Position numbers and translations under genes: made by a program
Notes under the pieces: model-generated
Databases searched by the model: none
What the model was told of the DNA's origin: nothing
The model's input: only the letters and a program-made list of their open reading frames with translations
Shown here: positions 48,222-59,745 of the stretch, one piece after another
How the letters are laid out: every line of letters begins with the position of its first letter
Numbering within the stretch: position 1 is the stretch's first letter
Assembly (NCBI RefSeq): GCF_029633865.1
Contig: NC_079219.1
Span: forward strand, 50,233,008 to 50,297,007
Source of the DNA: Lampris incognitus
Lineage: Eukaryota; Chordata; Actinopteri; Lampriformes; Lampridae
Reading direction: 5' to 3'
Length of the DNA: 64,000 nt

Positions 48222-48650
48222 TGTTACAGCTCGCCCACCTCGCGCCCTGGCCCGCCCACTCCGCGCCAGCAGCCAATCAGCTCGTCAGGGCCGGGCTTAG
48301 CCGTCAGGGCTGGGCTTAAGTTTGGTGGCCTCCCACGCGCCCGTTGTCAGTTCGTGTTGTAACCTCCTCGCAGTAGCGGCTACTCTTCCCTCACGGTCCT
48401 TTTCTCTCCGAACTCACCCCAGCCCTTGGTTTATGTTTTCCCTTGCAAAGTTTCCCTGTGGAAGTATCCTGCCATGTTCCCGTTTTGGATTACCCGCGAG
48501 TTTTTCCCCTTGGACTTTCCGTTTTTCTTGTCGGTCATTGCCTTCCTGTGTTTGACTATTTGTACGCGTAAGGAATAAAGTACGCCAGTTTTCGGCTAAC
48601 CCCATCTTTGTCTGGTGTCATGCGCTTGGGGTCTTCCACAAACCCTAACA
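48222..48650 (+). repeat. Gypsy D 5' LTR
   Basis: TGTTACAGCTCG to AACCCTAACA; AATAAAGTACGCC near 48575 is a likely polyadenylation signal; a downstream TGAACTGGCC may be the primer-binding site. Confidence 0.93.
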
Positions 48651-48663
48651 GTATGAACTGGCC

Positions 48664-49782
48664 ATGATGACCCCAGCCGACACAGAGAGCATACCGGCCA
48701 GTCCGCTTCGAGCGGCTCTCATCGGACAGATCCAACTGACTAACTCCCACACCCAGCAGCTAGAGGCGGCCTCCGCCGCGGTGAGAGATCTTCAGACTCG
48801 GGTCCAGCCCCTCCAGGCCTGTGTGGGTAACCTAACGAGCCAGCAGGCGGCGTTGGCGAGCCAACAAGCAGAGATCCTGCGGCAGTTGCAAACCATCACG
48901 GCGGCTCTCACCATCCAGCCGCCGGGCCAGCCTGCCCCTGGAGTCGTGGGTAACCCGCCCCCTGGGCCCGCTGCCCCAGTTAACCCTGTGGGGCTCAACC
49001 CAGGTCCCCAGGAGCCCTGCCTCTCCAGTCCACGACCATTTGATGGCGACTTTGAGACCTGTGCCACGTTCATCATGCAGTGTGAGCTGGTCTTCCTGCA
49101 CCAACCCAGCATGTTCACATCTGATGCTGCCCGGGTCGCTTACGTGACCAACCTGCTCACAGGCCGAGCAGCTCAGTGGGCCACTGCTTTCTGGTCCATG
49201 AAGGCCAGTTTCTGCCTCACCGACGAGGCCTTTGAGGCGGAACTATGGAAGGTTTTCCACCATCCAGTCGGTGGTCAGGACCCTGGTGCTCAGCTGAGCA
49301 GTATCCAGCAGGGCAGTGGCAGTGTCACAGACTACTCGGTGCAGTTCAGGCTGGCCGCAGCTGAGAACAGCTGGAACGACCAGTCACTTCGGGTCACCTT
49401 CCGGAGAGGTCTCAGCGAGGCTGTCAAGGACCAGCTAGCCAACCGGGAGGAGCCCACCTCCCTCGAGGACCTGATCAACCTCACCATCCGCATCGACGGA
49501 TGCCTCCGGGAGAGGAGGCGCGAGCGAGCCCTGCGTGGATCCCCGTCCATTCCCCAGTCGTCCAGCACTCCTAACAGGACCCCTACTCCTGCTCGCCCCA
49601 CTTTCCCTGTGGCCGTTTCTCCCCCGCGCCCCAGACCACGACGGGGGAGGAACCTATGCAGCTGGGGTGCACACGCCTTAGTCCGGCCGAACGGGAGGCC
49701 CGGTTCAAGGCGGGTCAATGCCTCTACTGTGGCCAGAAGGGACATCTGATCAGCGGCTGCCCCACTCGGCCAAAAGACTAGG
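48664..49782 (+). pseudogene. Gypsy D Gag
   Basis: Starts MMTPADTESIPASPLRAALI at 48664. A heptad-like region (LEAASAAVRDLQTRVQPLQA), a Pro-rich linker, and a capsid (PRPFDGDFETCATFIMQCEL, LLTGRAAQWATAFW, YSVQFRLAAAENSWNDQSLR, LEDLINLTIRIDGCLRERRR) follow. The zinc knuckle [14 protein letters not shown] at 49719-49760 is in another frame, so there is a frameshift near 49640. The second frame ends in a stop at about 49782. Confidence 0.87.
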
Positions 49783-51932
49783 CTCACTGGGGCCCCGGGA
49801 GATCCTAGTGAGCCGCCTTTCCTGTTCCCGCCGTCCTGCCCCACAGAACCATCTAGTTAGCGTTACCCTGGCCTGGGCTGACCAGCGGCTCATGGTGGGT
49901 GCACTCCTCGACTCGGGGGGCTGATGAGTGCTTCCTGGACTCAGAGTTTGCTGCCCAGGCTAACATCCCGCTAGAGACGCTGGAGAAGCCCATGGAGGCC
50001 TTCACGCTGGACGAGCGCTGCCTGGCCAGCATCACCCAACGCACCCACCCTGTCTCTCTCACCATAGCAGGTAACCATGTGGAGAGACTTCGGTTCTACA
50101 TCATCCAGTCCCCGTTAGTCCCTGTGATCCTAGGATGCCCCTGGTTCGTGCAGCATGAGCCACACATCGCCTGGGCCTCCGGTACCATCATGGAGTGGAG
50201 CTCCTCCTGTCATGCCCAATGTCTCCAGGCTGCTCCCGCCCCATCCCCCCGACGTGCCCCTAGTGCCCCGCCTCCCGACCTCTCCTCTGTTCCCCCTGAG
50301 TACCATGAGTTAGGTGAGGTTTTCAGCAAGACCCAGGCCCAATCTCTTCCTCCTCATCGGCCTTATGACTGTGCTATCGACCTCCACTCTGGGGCACCCC
50401 TTCCCAGCAGTCGTCTGTACAGTCTGACCATCCCCGAGAAGGCTGCGATGGACAAGTAGATCTCCGAGTCCTTGGCAGCAGGGCTCATTCTGCCCTCATC
50501 CTCCCAGGTGGCAGCTGGATTCTTTTTCGTGAAGAAGAAGGACGGGGGCCTCCGACCCTGCATTGACTATCGCCAACTCAATGAGATAACCGTCAAAAAC
50601 AAGTACCCCCTTCCTCTCATGAGTTCCACCCTTGAGCCCCTCACCCAGGCTACAGTCTTCACTAAGCTGGACCTACGGTGGGCCTATCATCTGGTCTGGA
50701 TACGGAAGGGGGTCGAGTGGAAGACAGCCTTTAAGATGCCCCGGGGTCATTATGAGTACCTGGTCAAGCAGTTCGGCCTCACCACCGCCCCGGCGGTATT
50801 CCAGGCTCTCATGAATGACATTCTCCGCGACATGCTCGACGAGTTTGTGGTGGTCTACCTCGATGACATCCTCATCTTCTCCAGGACCCTCAAGGAACAT
50901 GTCCAGCATGTCCGCCGGGTACTCGAACATCTCCTCCGGAACCGGCTCTTCGTCAAGGCAGAGAAGTGCCGGTTCCATTCCCCTTCCGTTGACTACCTGG
51001 GCTTCGTCGTTGAGAGGGGACAGACCCGGGCCGACCCCCATAAGATCCAGGCTGTGGTAGACTGGCCCGATCCCACATCACGGAAGGAATTACAGAGCTT
51101 CCTCGGGTTTGCGAACTTCTATCGGAGGTGCATCCGGAACTGCAGCCGCGTGGCAGAACCTCTCACCAGGCTGACCTCCCCCTCCCAGCCGTTCATCTGG
51201 TCCCCGGCTGCCCGCTCTGCGTTCCAGTCCCTCAAGGAGAGGTTCACCAGCGCCCCGGTCCTGCTCCACCCCGACCCCAAGAGGCAGTTCATCGTAGAGG
51301 TGGACGCTTCGGACACCGGGTTGGGGGCTGTCCTCTCCCAGCGGTCAGCGTCTGACCAGAAGGTCCACCCATGCGCCGTCTTCTCTCGCCGGTTCCTCCC
51401 CACCGAGGAGAACTACGATGTCGGGAACCGGGAGCTGCTGGCAGTGGTGGCTGCTCTGGAGGAGTGGCGCCATTGGCTGGAGGGGGCGGAACAGCCGTTC
51501 ACCATCTGGACGGATCATAAGAACTTGACATTCATCCGGGCAACCAAGCACCTCAATGGTCGGCAGGCACGGTGGGCCAGCTTCTTCAGTCGGTTTGACT
51601 TCACACTGACTTATCGCCCCGGGTCCCGCAACACGAAGGCAGACTCCCTGTCCCGACAACACCCGAGGAGGGAGCCAGCCACAGAGGAGCCGAATCCCAT
51701 TCTTCCTGAGGCCAGGGTGGTTGCGTGGTTACCTGGGGCATCGAGACCATGGTCAGGCAGGCGTTGCGCTCCCATCCCGCCCCGAGCCACATCCCTCCAC
51801 GCCGCCTATTCGTCCCGGACGCAGTCCGGCCCCGGGTTCTCCAGTGGGGCCATGCCAGTCAATTTGCTTGCCACCCGGGTGTCCACCGCACCTTCACCTT
51901 TCTGGCTCGGCGTTTCTGGTGGCCCACCATAA
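49783..51932 (+). pseudogene. Gypsy D protease-RT-RNase H
   Basis: Protease words: LVSVTLAWADQRLMVGALLD, then ADECFLDSEFAAQANIPLET one base out of phase because of an extra G in a run at 49915-49920. RT: a stop at 50457-50459 inside the N-terminus, then [54 protein letters not shown] and [11 protein letters not shown] at 50857. RNase [48 protein letters not shown] and [14 protein letters not shown]. The frame is lost near 51720, at the integrase start. Confidence 0.9.
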
Positions 51933-53110
51933 GGATCGACGTCAGGGACTTCGTAAGGGCCTGCTCCGTCTGTGCTCGCAGCAAGGCCTCTCACCAGGCA
52001 CCCGCGGGTCTGCTGCAGCCCCTCCCAACTCCAAGCCGGCCCTGGTCCCATGTGGCGTTGGATTGTGTCTCCGGACTGCCTCCCTCCCAGGGTAACACTG
52101 TGATCCTGACAGTGGTGGACCGCTTCAGTAAGGGAGTGCACCTGGTGGCCCTCCCCAGACTCCCATCGGCTTCTGAGATGGCGGACCTCCTGACGAGCCA
52201 CGTGTTCCGTCTCCACAGCCTTCCCCTGGACGTCGTCTCGGACCGAGGGCCCCAGTTCGTCTCCCAGGTATGGTGGGCCTTTTGTAAGGGGTTGGGTGCC
52301 TCTGTTAGTCTCTGCTCTGGCTATCACCCACAGACAAACGGACAGATGGAGAGGATGAACCGGAGCGTGGAGTCTGCCCTCTGGTGCGTGGCTGCCAAGA
52401 AGCTCAGCTCCTGGAGCCGGTTCCTCCCCTGGGTCGAGTATGCCATCAACTCCCTGGTCAGCTCTGCCACCGGCCTCTCACCTTTTGAGGTGTCCCTGGG
52501 CTACCAGCCGCCTTTCTTTGCTGCGCAGGAGTCGGAAGTGGCAGTTCCCTCCGTGCAGGCCCATCTGAACCGGTGTCGTCGCGTCTGGGAGGTGACCAGA
52601 GCTGCTCTGCTCCGGGCAGCTGAGCGCGCCAGTCGGGGAGCCAACCGACGCCGGTCCCCAGCGCCTACGTACCAACCAGGCCAAAGGGTGTGGCTGTCCT
52701 CGAAGGATCTCCCGCTTCAGTCCACCACGAAGAAGCTGAACCCCCGGTTTGTCGGGCCCTTTGAGATCAGGAAGGTTCTCAGCCCCGCGGCGGTGAGTCT
52801 GAAGCTTCCGGCTTCCTTGAAGACCCATCCCGTGTTTCATGTGTCTCGGGTTAAGCCTGTCTCCCACAGTCCTCTGATGCCTCCGGCCCCGGCTCCGCCT
52901 CCCCCTGAGATCGTGGATGGGCATCCCCAGTGGAAGGTCTGCCGGCTGCTGGACGTCCGGCGCTGAGGACGGAGGTTCGAGTATTTGGTGGACTGGGAGG
53001 GCTACGGTCCGGAGGAACGTAGCTGGGTCTCCCGCCAGCTCATCCTGGACCCTGGGCTGCTCACTGAGTTCCATCATTCTCATCCCGACAAGCCGGGCAA
53101 GTCACCTGGT
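51725..53110 (+). pseudogene. Gypsy D integrase with chromodomain
   Basis: Zinc domain [20 protein letters not shown] with [12 protein letters not shown]; core [20 protein letters not shown] (first Asp), [13 protein letters not shown] (second Asp), [19 protein letters not shown] (Glu); C-terminal domain with [27 protein letters not shown] and [12 protein letters not shown]. After VCRLLDVRR a TGA (52964-52966) stops the frame, but the same frame continues with the chromodomain words [18 protein letters not shown] to about 53085. The chromodomain normally guides integration toward marked chromatin. Confidence 0.9.
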
Positions 53111-53134
53111 GGCTCCCGTGGAGGGGGGGGGTAC

Positions 53135-53563
53135 TGTTATGGCTCGCCGACCTCGCGCCGTGGCCCGCCCACCCTGCGCCAGCAGCCAATCAGCTCGTCA
53201 GGGCCGGGCTTAGCCGTCGGGGCTGGGCTTAAGTTTGGTGGCCTCCCACACGCCCGTTGTCAGTTCGTGTTGTAACCTCCTCGCAGTAGCGGCTACTCTT
53301 CCCTCACGGTCCTTTTCTCTCCGAACTCACCCCAGCCCTTGGTTTATGTTTTCCCTTGCAAAGTTTCCCCGTGGAAGTATCCTGCCGTGTTCCCGTTTTG
53401 GATTACCCGTGAGTTTTTCCCCTTGGACTTTCCGTTTTTCTTGTCGCTCATTGCCTTCCTGTGTTTGACTATTTGTACGCGTAAGGAATAAAGTACGCCA
53501 GTTTTCGGCTAACCCCATCTCTGTCTGGTGTCGTGCGCTTGGGGTCTTCCACAAACCCTAACA
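53135..53563 (+). repeat. Gypsy D 3' LTR
   Basis: Same 429-bp length as the 5' LTR; preceded by the G-rich purine tract GTGGAGGGGGGGG. Confidence 0.93.
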
Positions 53564-53575
53564 CAGCATGTTTCT

Positions 53576-54014
53576 CTGTGAATTGATATTTCTTTGTTAG
53601 TTGATCAGCAGTCCAAGACACCCTAACACTGTCAAACAAATTTTGAAATTATCAGCAAAAAATCTGAACTGGTCTGATAGTTTGAGCAGTGTATGACCCG
53701 TGTAGGGAAAGCACGACATGAAACCAGGAATAATTTGTAAAGTAAAAAGGATCTGCAAAGTAAAGTCAGTGTAATATTCATACATCAAGTCTGATTTCAC
53801 TTGGCTATACAGTTCCCATGGTCTCAACTACTTTCATAGTAGGTGTTTGTGGCACCTGTCGAACCTGCTATTAAGATTATTATATTATCTGTGTAAATAT
53901 AAATCCCCATTTTTTTATTTTAGCATTGACTAAATAGCTTCTCAATTCTATATTGTATGTCCCAGGAAGTTTATTTAAAGCTTATTTAATTAAGATCAGG
54001 GTTAGCACGGATAT
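53576..54014 (-). other. Intron of the DUF4806 pseudogene
   Basis: Minus-strand intron between donor GTAAGA (54020-54015) and acceptor CACAG (53580-53576). Nothing else recognised. Confidence 0.55.
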
Positions 54015-54390
54015 TCTTACCAGTTGGTTTTTGAGGTCAGGGCTATTTCTTAGCCTCTCTTCCAGGTTTTCAAGAGACTGGCGATCAGCTAATGGCAGCA
54101 GATTTGGTTCAACACCCATGTCTTCTTCAGTTACGGATTTCAATCCCTGGACAGTTGTGAAAATGATTTTCATTTGGCCCAACATCATCTCTTGATTTTT
54201 GAAACTATTTCGCAGGAGTACTAGGAAGAAAAAAGGGTTTTGTGTTTAAGCAGTTTTTACTTACTGATCCTTATAAAAATGTGTGCAGCAGACAGCAGCA
54301 GCAGCTATAAATACAATAAAATACTCACACGTATGAAAACTGGTTTGTGATCTCCTTATAAGTTGATGTGTCTCAGAAGAAACAGTCTTT

Positions 54391-54720
54391 CTCTGGTGTA
54401 GGTTAGTGGAAGTAAGGCTTCTCTGGTGCAGGTCAGGCGATGAAATGCTTCTCTGGCGCTGGCTAGGGGACCCACGGCTTCTCTGGTGCGGGCTAGGGGA
54501 CACACGGCTTCTCTGGAGCTGGCTAGGGGACCCACGGCTTCTCTGGTGTGGGCTAGGGGACACACGGCTTCTCTGGTGTGGGCTAGGGGACACACGGCTT
54601 CTCTGGTGTGGGCTAGGGGACACATGTCTTCTCTGGTGCGGGCTAGGGGACACATGTCTTCTCTGGTGTGGGCTAGGGGACACACGGCTTCTCTGGTTCA
54701 AGTCAGGAGAATGGTGCACT
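54391..54720. repeat. 30-bp minisatellite inside a coding exon
   Basis: About eleven tandem 30-bp units, consensus CTCTGGTGTGGGCTAGGGGA plus CACACGGCTT on +. On the minus strand each encodes ten residues (RSRVSPSPHQ-like), so length changes keep the frame. It makes up most of the 54720-54329 exon. Confidence 0.95.
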
Positions 54721-55139
54721 CTGCAATCAGCATGATTAACATTAGATTTTTTTGGTTTTGGATTGCAAGGATGCCCTTCCTTGGTTGGTGGTTTTCTGAA
54801 TGGAATGTTTTTCAGAAATTAGAAATAAATAAAGATAAAGATTTCTAGTGCATTGAACAGTCCATCCATTACGCAAAGAGACATCGCAAAACAGTCCAGA
54901 AATCTTTTTAGATTAAAATAATAGCTAATCAAACCCAAATAATTGTAGCTGGAGTTTCCTGTGGTTTTTCTTTTGGTAAGACAGCCTCCTCGCCAGAATC
55001 CTTCCATTGGGGATCAGCACCAATTGGATTAAGAATCTTTGGTGCACTAGGCAGTTCAGTTGGTCTACAGTGAACCGGGAAACGACCAAGGGTCGGCCTA
55101 GAGGGGGACTGGCCGGCCCACACAACCTCCCCCCGGAGT
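54721..55139. other. Transition between DUF4806 pseudogene and gypsy E
   Basis: Acceptor TTGCAG for the repeat exon lies at 54726-54721 (minus). Beyond it a minus-strand open stretch (55123-54929) ends in a plausible coding-like segment, but I could not confirm an exon. No LTR seen for gypsy E. Confidence 0.35.
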
Positions 55140-56868
55140 AATAATCCCAGAGTCGTTGGACGGATTGGCGCTGGCTTCAGCCTCCATGTCTCCGGTCAGC
55201 TGAATGGCAATACCTGCATTGCCCTGGTCGACACCGGATCCACCATCAGCTTGGTGAGACCAGGGGTCCTAGGGGAAGAGATACAGTGGATGCCGACAGA
55301 AGTAAAGATGGAGACAGTTACAGGTCAGTGTGCTAGAATGGAGGGGAGAAGTAAACTGACCCTTAAGATGGGAGAAATGGAGGTACAGCAAGACTTTTGG
55401 CTAGCGGACATACGAGAGAGCTGTATCCTTGGACTGGATGCCTTGAGAGCCAGTGGTGCGGTGGTACGGGCGGCCAGTCCACAGCTGGAGGTGGGCAACC
55501 AAGTGCTGGATGCCATTACCGTACGCAGCAATCCGAGGGGCAATAAAGGTGGACCACGAATCTTGTGCTTGGCTTCAGAGCCATGGGAAGGTACATCACC
55601 AGAAACGGCCTCTGCACTGGAAGAACTGGCCCAAAAGTGCATGGAGGATTTGATCCAAGAAGAGGGGGAGCAGGTACGGAACCTGCTGATAGAGAACAGA
55701 CACCTCTTCGCTTCGAGTGATCTGGAGTGTGGCCGCACCAATCTTGTACAGCACCACATTGACACTGGTAATGCGGACCCAGTCCGCCAGAGAGCTCGCC
55801 GTCTCCCTCTGATGAAATTTCAAAAGGCAGAAGCAAAGATCCAGGGGATGGCAGCTGCAGAGATCATTGAACCCTCCGATAGCCCGTGGGCGTCCCCTGC
55901 CGTGCTGGTTACCAAGAAGGATGGTTCCCTCCGATTTTTTGTGGACTATCGGTGACTAAACAACCTGACCCGGAAAGACTTGTACCCACTCCCCCGCATC
56001 GACGAAGCTCTGGACTGTGTGTCGGGTTCCCAATGGTTCAGCTCCCTGGATTTAAGAAGTGGGTACTGGCAGGTAGAGATGGCCCAAGAATCCCGGGCAA
56101 AGAATGCCTTCACCATTGGCCGAGGACTCTGGCAGTTCACAGTCATGCCATTTGGCTTATGTAATAGCCCGGCCACATTTGAACGCCTCATGGAGCGTGT
56201 CCTTGGCCCCATCCCTCGCTCTGCCTGCGTGGTGTACCTGGATGACCTCCTGGTGCATGCAGCTGCGTTTACTCTCCAACCTCCGACTGGTGCTCAGACG
56301 CATCAAGGCAGCCAACCTACGACTCAATCCGAGAAAATGCAATCTACTGCAGCGGGAGACAAGGTTCCTTGGACATGTGGTGGGGCCCGAAGGTGTGTCC
56401 ACAGACAATGACAAGGTCACTGCAGTCAGGGATTGGCCAACGCCCACCTCAGGAAAGGAGGTGCGGAGTTTTCTGGGACTGGCATCATATTACCGTCGGT
56501 TCGTGCATGCCTTTGCAGACAAAGCCCGTCCGCTCCACTAGCTCGCTGAGAAAGGACGATGGTTCCACTGGACTGAAGCATGTGAGAGCTCCTTTCAGAT
56601 ACTCCGGAAAGCATTGACCCAAGCACCAGTGCTAGCCCTCCCAGACAGGCAGCGGCCATTCATACTTGACACTGACGCCAGTGATGTAGGTGTGGGAGCA
56701 GTCTTGTCGCAGCCCAGTGGGGAAGGGGAAAGAGTGGTGGCCTATTACAGTAGAGCCTTGAGTAAGGAAGAAAGGAACTACTGTGTGACTTGGCGAGAAT
56801 CCTGGCAGTAGTACAGGCCGTAAGGCATTTTAAGCCTTACCTGTATGGAAAGGACTTCCTCCTGAGGA
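55140..56868 (+). pseudogene. Gypsy E: protease-RT-RNase H fragment
   Basis: Protease VDTGSTISLVRPGVL (Asp at 55229), conserved tail CILGLDALRASGAVV, then RT: ADPVRQRARRLPLMKFQKAE, EIIEPSDSPWASPAVLVTKK, a stop at 55953-55955 after VDYR, FSSLDLRSGYWQVEM, FTVMPFGLCNSPATFERLME, YLDDLLVHA at 56235. A frameshift follows at about 56260, then FLGHVVGPEGVSTDNDKV and FLGLASYYRRFVHAFADKA, a stop at 56539-56541, and RNase H LDTDASDVGVGAVLSQ. After a further shift it ends VRHFKPYLYGKDFLLR at 56868. No integrase, gag or LTR. Confidence 0.88.
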
Positions 56869-58065
56869 ATTGATTAAAGCTTTCAAAACGTCGTTCTACT
56901 CCCTCCTTCAGACTTACTCTTAAAATTGAGGAAGTTATTTTCCTAATTTATATGGAGCAACCGGCGCCCTAGACTCCGGTTATCTTTACTATACTAACCT
57001 TATGACAGAGGGGGGCTCCAGTGCCCTAATCCTCTTTGGTACTACTGGGCTGCTCAGCTGAGAACTATCATTTTACTATACAACTAGAGTTGTTCCTAAA
57101 TGGATGGAGATGGAATCTCATTCGCGTAGGGTACCTCTCCCTATGTATATGTACTCTGCAAATTTGAAAAAACTAAGAAAACAAACACCTAACCCCATTG
57201 TACGGAACATGATAAAGGTCTGGAACCAGGTGCGAAGATATTTGGGTGAAACACAGCCTTTATCTTGCTTCAGCCCAATATGGGGTAATGATAGCTTTAT
57301 TCCTGGCGGGTCTGATGCTGGTTTCAAATCTGGGCTGATAAAGGAATATTAAAGGTTGAAGACCTATTTAATCCAGAGGATAAAAGTCTCATGTCATTTG
57401 AAAAACTGTCCCAATAAATATGGTATCCCACGTAAGCATTTCTTCAAATACTTACAACTCAGAAGTTTCATTACAAAAACCCAAAACCACTTATTGATCA
57501 AACCACTTCTCTCCACTCTGGAGATGATGTTTTCAAGAGACAGTCTTGGGAAGACTATTATAACCAGTTTCTATGACGTGCTTCTATGTAGTTCGCCTGA
57601 GTCCTCTGAAAAGACGCTTATGGCATACAGAGAAGACTTACAAGAGGATATTTCGATTGAGGAGTGGAGGGATACATGCACGGAAGGTCAAAAACAAACG
57701 GCCAACACTCGCCTGAAACTTCTGCAGTGTAACTGGTTAATGAGGACATGTATTACTCCAGTTAAATTACACAAATTCAATAGCAATTTTCCAGATGATT
57801 GTACCAAGTGTGAGCAGGCAAAAGGGACTCTATGGCATTGCATGTGGCAATGTGAAAAGATACAAATGTTTTGGGAAGAGGTGAGACTCATGACAGAAGA
57901 GATCTTAACAATATAACTGACCCTGGAGCCCAAATTGTTCATCCTTGGTCTGTATCCAAATGGGCATGATATACAGGAAAGTGAGAAAATCTTCTTAAAT
58001 TTATGTTTGTTACAAACAAAACAATTAATAGCTCTTTCGTGGAAGAACGTTAATAGGCCACGAAA
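56869..58065 (+). pseudogene. Tx1/L1-like LINE ORF2 C-terminal fragment
   Basis: Reads RRVPLPMYMYSANLKKLRKQ, MIKVWNQVRRYLGE, then HLLIKPLLSTLEMMFSRDSL, SIEEWRDTCTEGQKQTANTR, LLQCNWLMRTCITPVKLHKF and the C-terminal zinc motif CTKCEQAKGTLWHCMWQC at about 57805-57855. Frames shift around 57350. RT core missing; joined to gypsy E on the left and the L2-like LINE on the right. Confidence 0.8.
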
Positions 58066-59745
58066 AGTCAATGCCTATAGCATCCGAACTCCTCCCCTTT
58101 CTAACCCATCTCATTAACAACCCCCTCCAGGCAGGATGCTTTCCGTCTGCCTTCAAGACTGCTAGAGTCACCCCCCTTCTCAAGAAACCATCACTTAACC
58201 CCTCTGATGTCAAAAACTACAGACCGGTTTCCCTTCTACCCTTTCTATCCAAAACTCTTGAACCAACTTTCTTTGTACCTCCACCAGAACAACCTCCTGG
58301 ACCCCAACCAGTCTGGGTTCATGGTGGGTCACTCGACAGAGACGGCCCTCCTTGCAGTGACAGAATCGCTGCACTCTGAGAGAGCAAACTCCCTCTCTTC
58401 TGTCCTGATACTCCTGGACCTGTCAGCTGCGTTCAACACAGTGAACCACCAGATCCTCCTTTCTCCCCTCAAGGGGCTGGGTGTCACAGGCTCTGCACTC
58501 TCAATGTTTGCATCCTACCTGACGGGTCGCTCCTACCAGGTGACATGGAGGGGATCTGTGTCGGAGCCTCGCAGACTTGACTACAGGCATTCCACAAGGT
58601 TCAGTTCTGGGTCCTCTCCTTTTCTCCCTTCACACGACATCCCTGGGTTCTGTTATTTGCTCGCATGACTTGAGTGAGTGTTATGCCGATGACACCCAGC
58701 TTATCTTGTCCTTTCCTCCCTCTGACACACAAGTGGAGACACGCATTGCTGCATGCTAGACTGATATCTCGGAATGGATGACGACACACCACCTGAAGCT
58801 CAATCTGGACAAGACAGAGCTGATGTTCCTCCCGGGGAAAGGTTGCCCACACCGAGACCTGGCCATCACCATTGACAACACCGTGGTGACACCAACTCGG
58901 ACTGCGAGGAATCTGGGTGTGATCCTGGACGACCAACTGTCGTTTGCTGCAAATATTGCATCGGTTGCTTGCTCCTGCAGATTTCTCCTCTATAACATCA
59001 GGAGGATTCACCCATTCCTCGCCGACGAGATTGCACAGGTGCTCATCCAGGCTCTGGTCATCTCCCGGCTGGACTACGGCAACTCCCTCCTTGCTGGCGC
59101 CTCGGCGTTGGCCATCAGACCCCTGGAGCTTGTTCAGAAAGCTGCAGCTTGTCTGGTGTTCAACCGCCCTAAGTTCTCCCACATAACTCCCCTTCTCATG
59201 TCCCTACACTGGCTCCCAGTAGCTACTCGCATCCAGTTTAAGACTCTGGTGCTAGCCTACAGGGCAGTAAAAGGAACAGCTCCTTCCTATCTCCAGGCCA
59301 TGGTCAAGCCCTACACCCCCGCCCGACCACTTCGCTCTGCTGCCTCGGGATAGCCCCTGCTTGCCGATCGACCCGGTCATGGCTCTTTTCTGTCCTGGCC
59401 CCACAGTGGTGGAATGAACTCCCCACTGATGTCAGGACAGCGGAGTCGCTGCCCATCTTTCGGCGCAGGTTGAAAACTCACCTCTTCAAGAACTACTACC
59501 CTGTTACTTGTTCTTAGCACTTATTGTATTCACTCATTTAAAAAAAATCTTTTTCTTGCACTTTTACTTTAGCACTAGTTTTGCTCTTAGATGCTTGTTT
59601 AGAGGGAAGATGCACTTATGACCTCTGATGACTAGTAGTTCTGATTTCCTACATTAAATGCACTTATTGTAAGTCACTTTGGATAAAAGCGTCGGCTAAA
59701 CGACTGTAATGTAATGTAATGTAATGTAATGAATGTAATGTAATC
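58066..59745 (+). pseudogene. L2-like LINE: reverse transcriptase to 3' tail
   Basis: RT blocks in order: [107 protein letters not shown] (catalytic YADD at about 58680), LKLNLDKTELMFLP, NLGVILDDQLSFAANIASVA, VISRLDYGNSLLAGASALAI, HWLPVATRIQFKTLVLAYRA. The 3' UTR ends with TTTGGATAAAAGCGTCGGC and an imperfect TGTAA repeat (59706-59745), the L2-type tail. Frameshifts at about 58230 and 58580 and a TAG at 58757-58759 disable it; 5' endonuclease absent. Confidence 0.92.

Larger units (their letters stand above)
48222..53563 (+). mobile_element. Gypsy D: full-length chromodomain-type LTR retrotransposon
   Basis: 5342 bp; 429-bp LTRs (48222-48650, 53135-53563), exact 5-bp target duplication CAGCA (48217-48221, 53564-53568). 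Gag, protease, RT, RNase H, integrase and a C-terminal chromodomain are all recognisable but broken by frameshifts and stops. LTRs differ at about 14 of 429 positions, mostly C/T and G/A changes. Inserted within a DUF4806 exon on the opposite strand. Confidence 0.96.
47066..54720 (-). pseudogene. DUF4806-family gene, broken by gypsy D
   Basis: Minus-strand exons in order: 54720-54329 (ten-residue repeats on SPSPHQRS), 54220-54021 (MMLGQMKIIFTTVQGLKSVT, LLPLADRQSLENLEERLRNS), 53575-53564 continuing at 48221-48074 (KGGGNAKE, then VMAATLKNSLAKKINMRGIN), and 47211-47066 (TSDVTDQEIETRITKWLQNA, stop TAA at 47066-47068). Splice sites are canonical and phases fit (phase 1 between the first two). The order and words match DUF4806 proteins, often found in fish near transposons; function unknown. 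Three lesions: a 5.3-kb gypsy element inserted inside the third exon, a frameshift just after GGGNAKE (about 48186-48192), and a TGA in the last exon after its third codon. More exons upstream of 54720 are expected but were not identified. Confidence 0.75.

Noticed and set aside
49332-49844. 170-codon minus-strand frame in gypsy D
   Set aside because: Shadow of the GC-rich gag on the opposite strand; no recognisable domain.
53135-53563. A promoter or gene of its own near 53.2 kb
   Set aside because: It is the 3' LTR of gypsy D; identical structure at 48222-48650.
54391-54720. CRISPR-like regular array of 30-bp repeats
   Set aside because: Units are contiguous with no unique spacers, and the sequence is coding in a eukaryotic exon.
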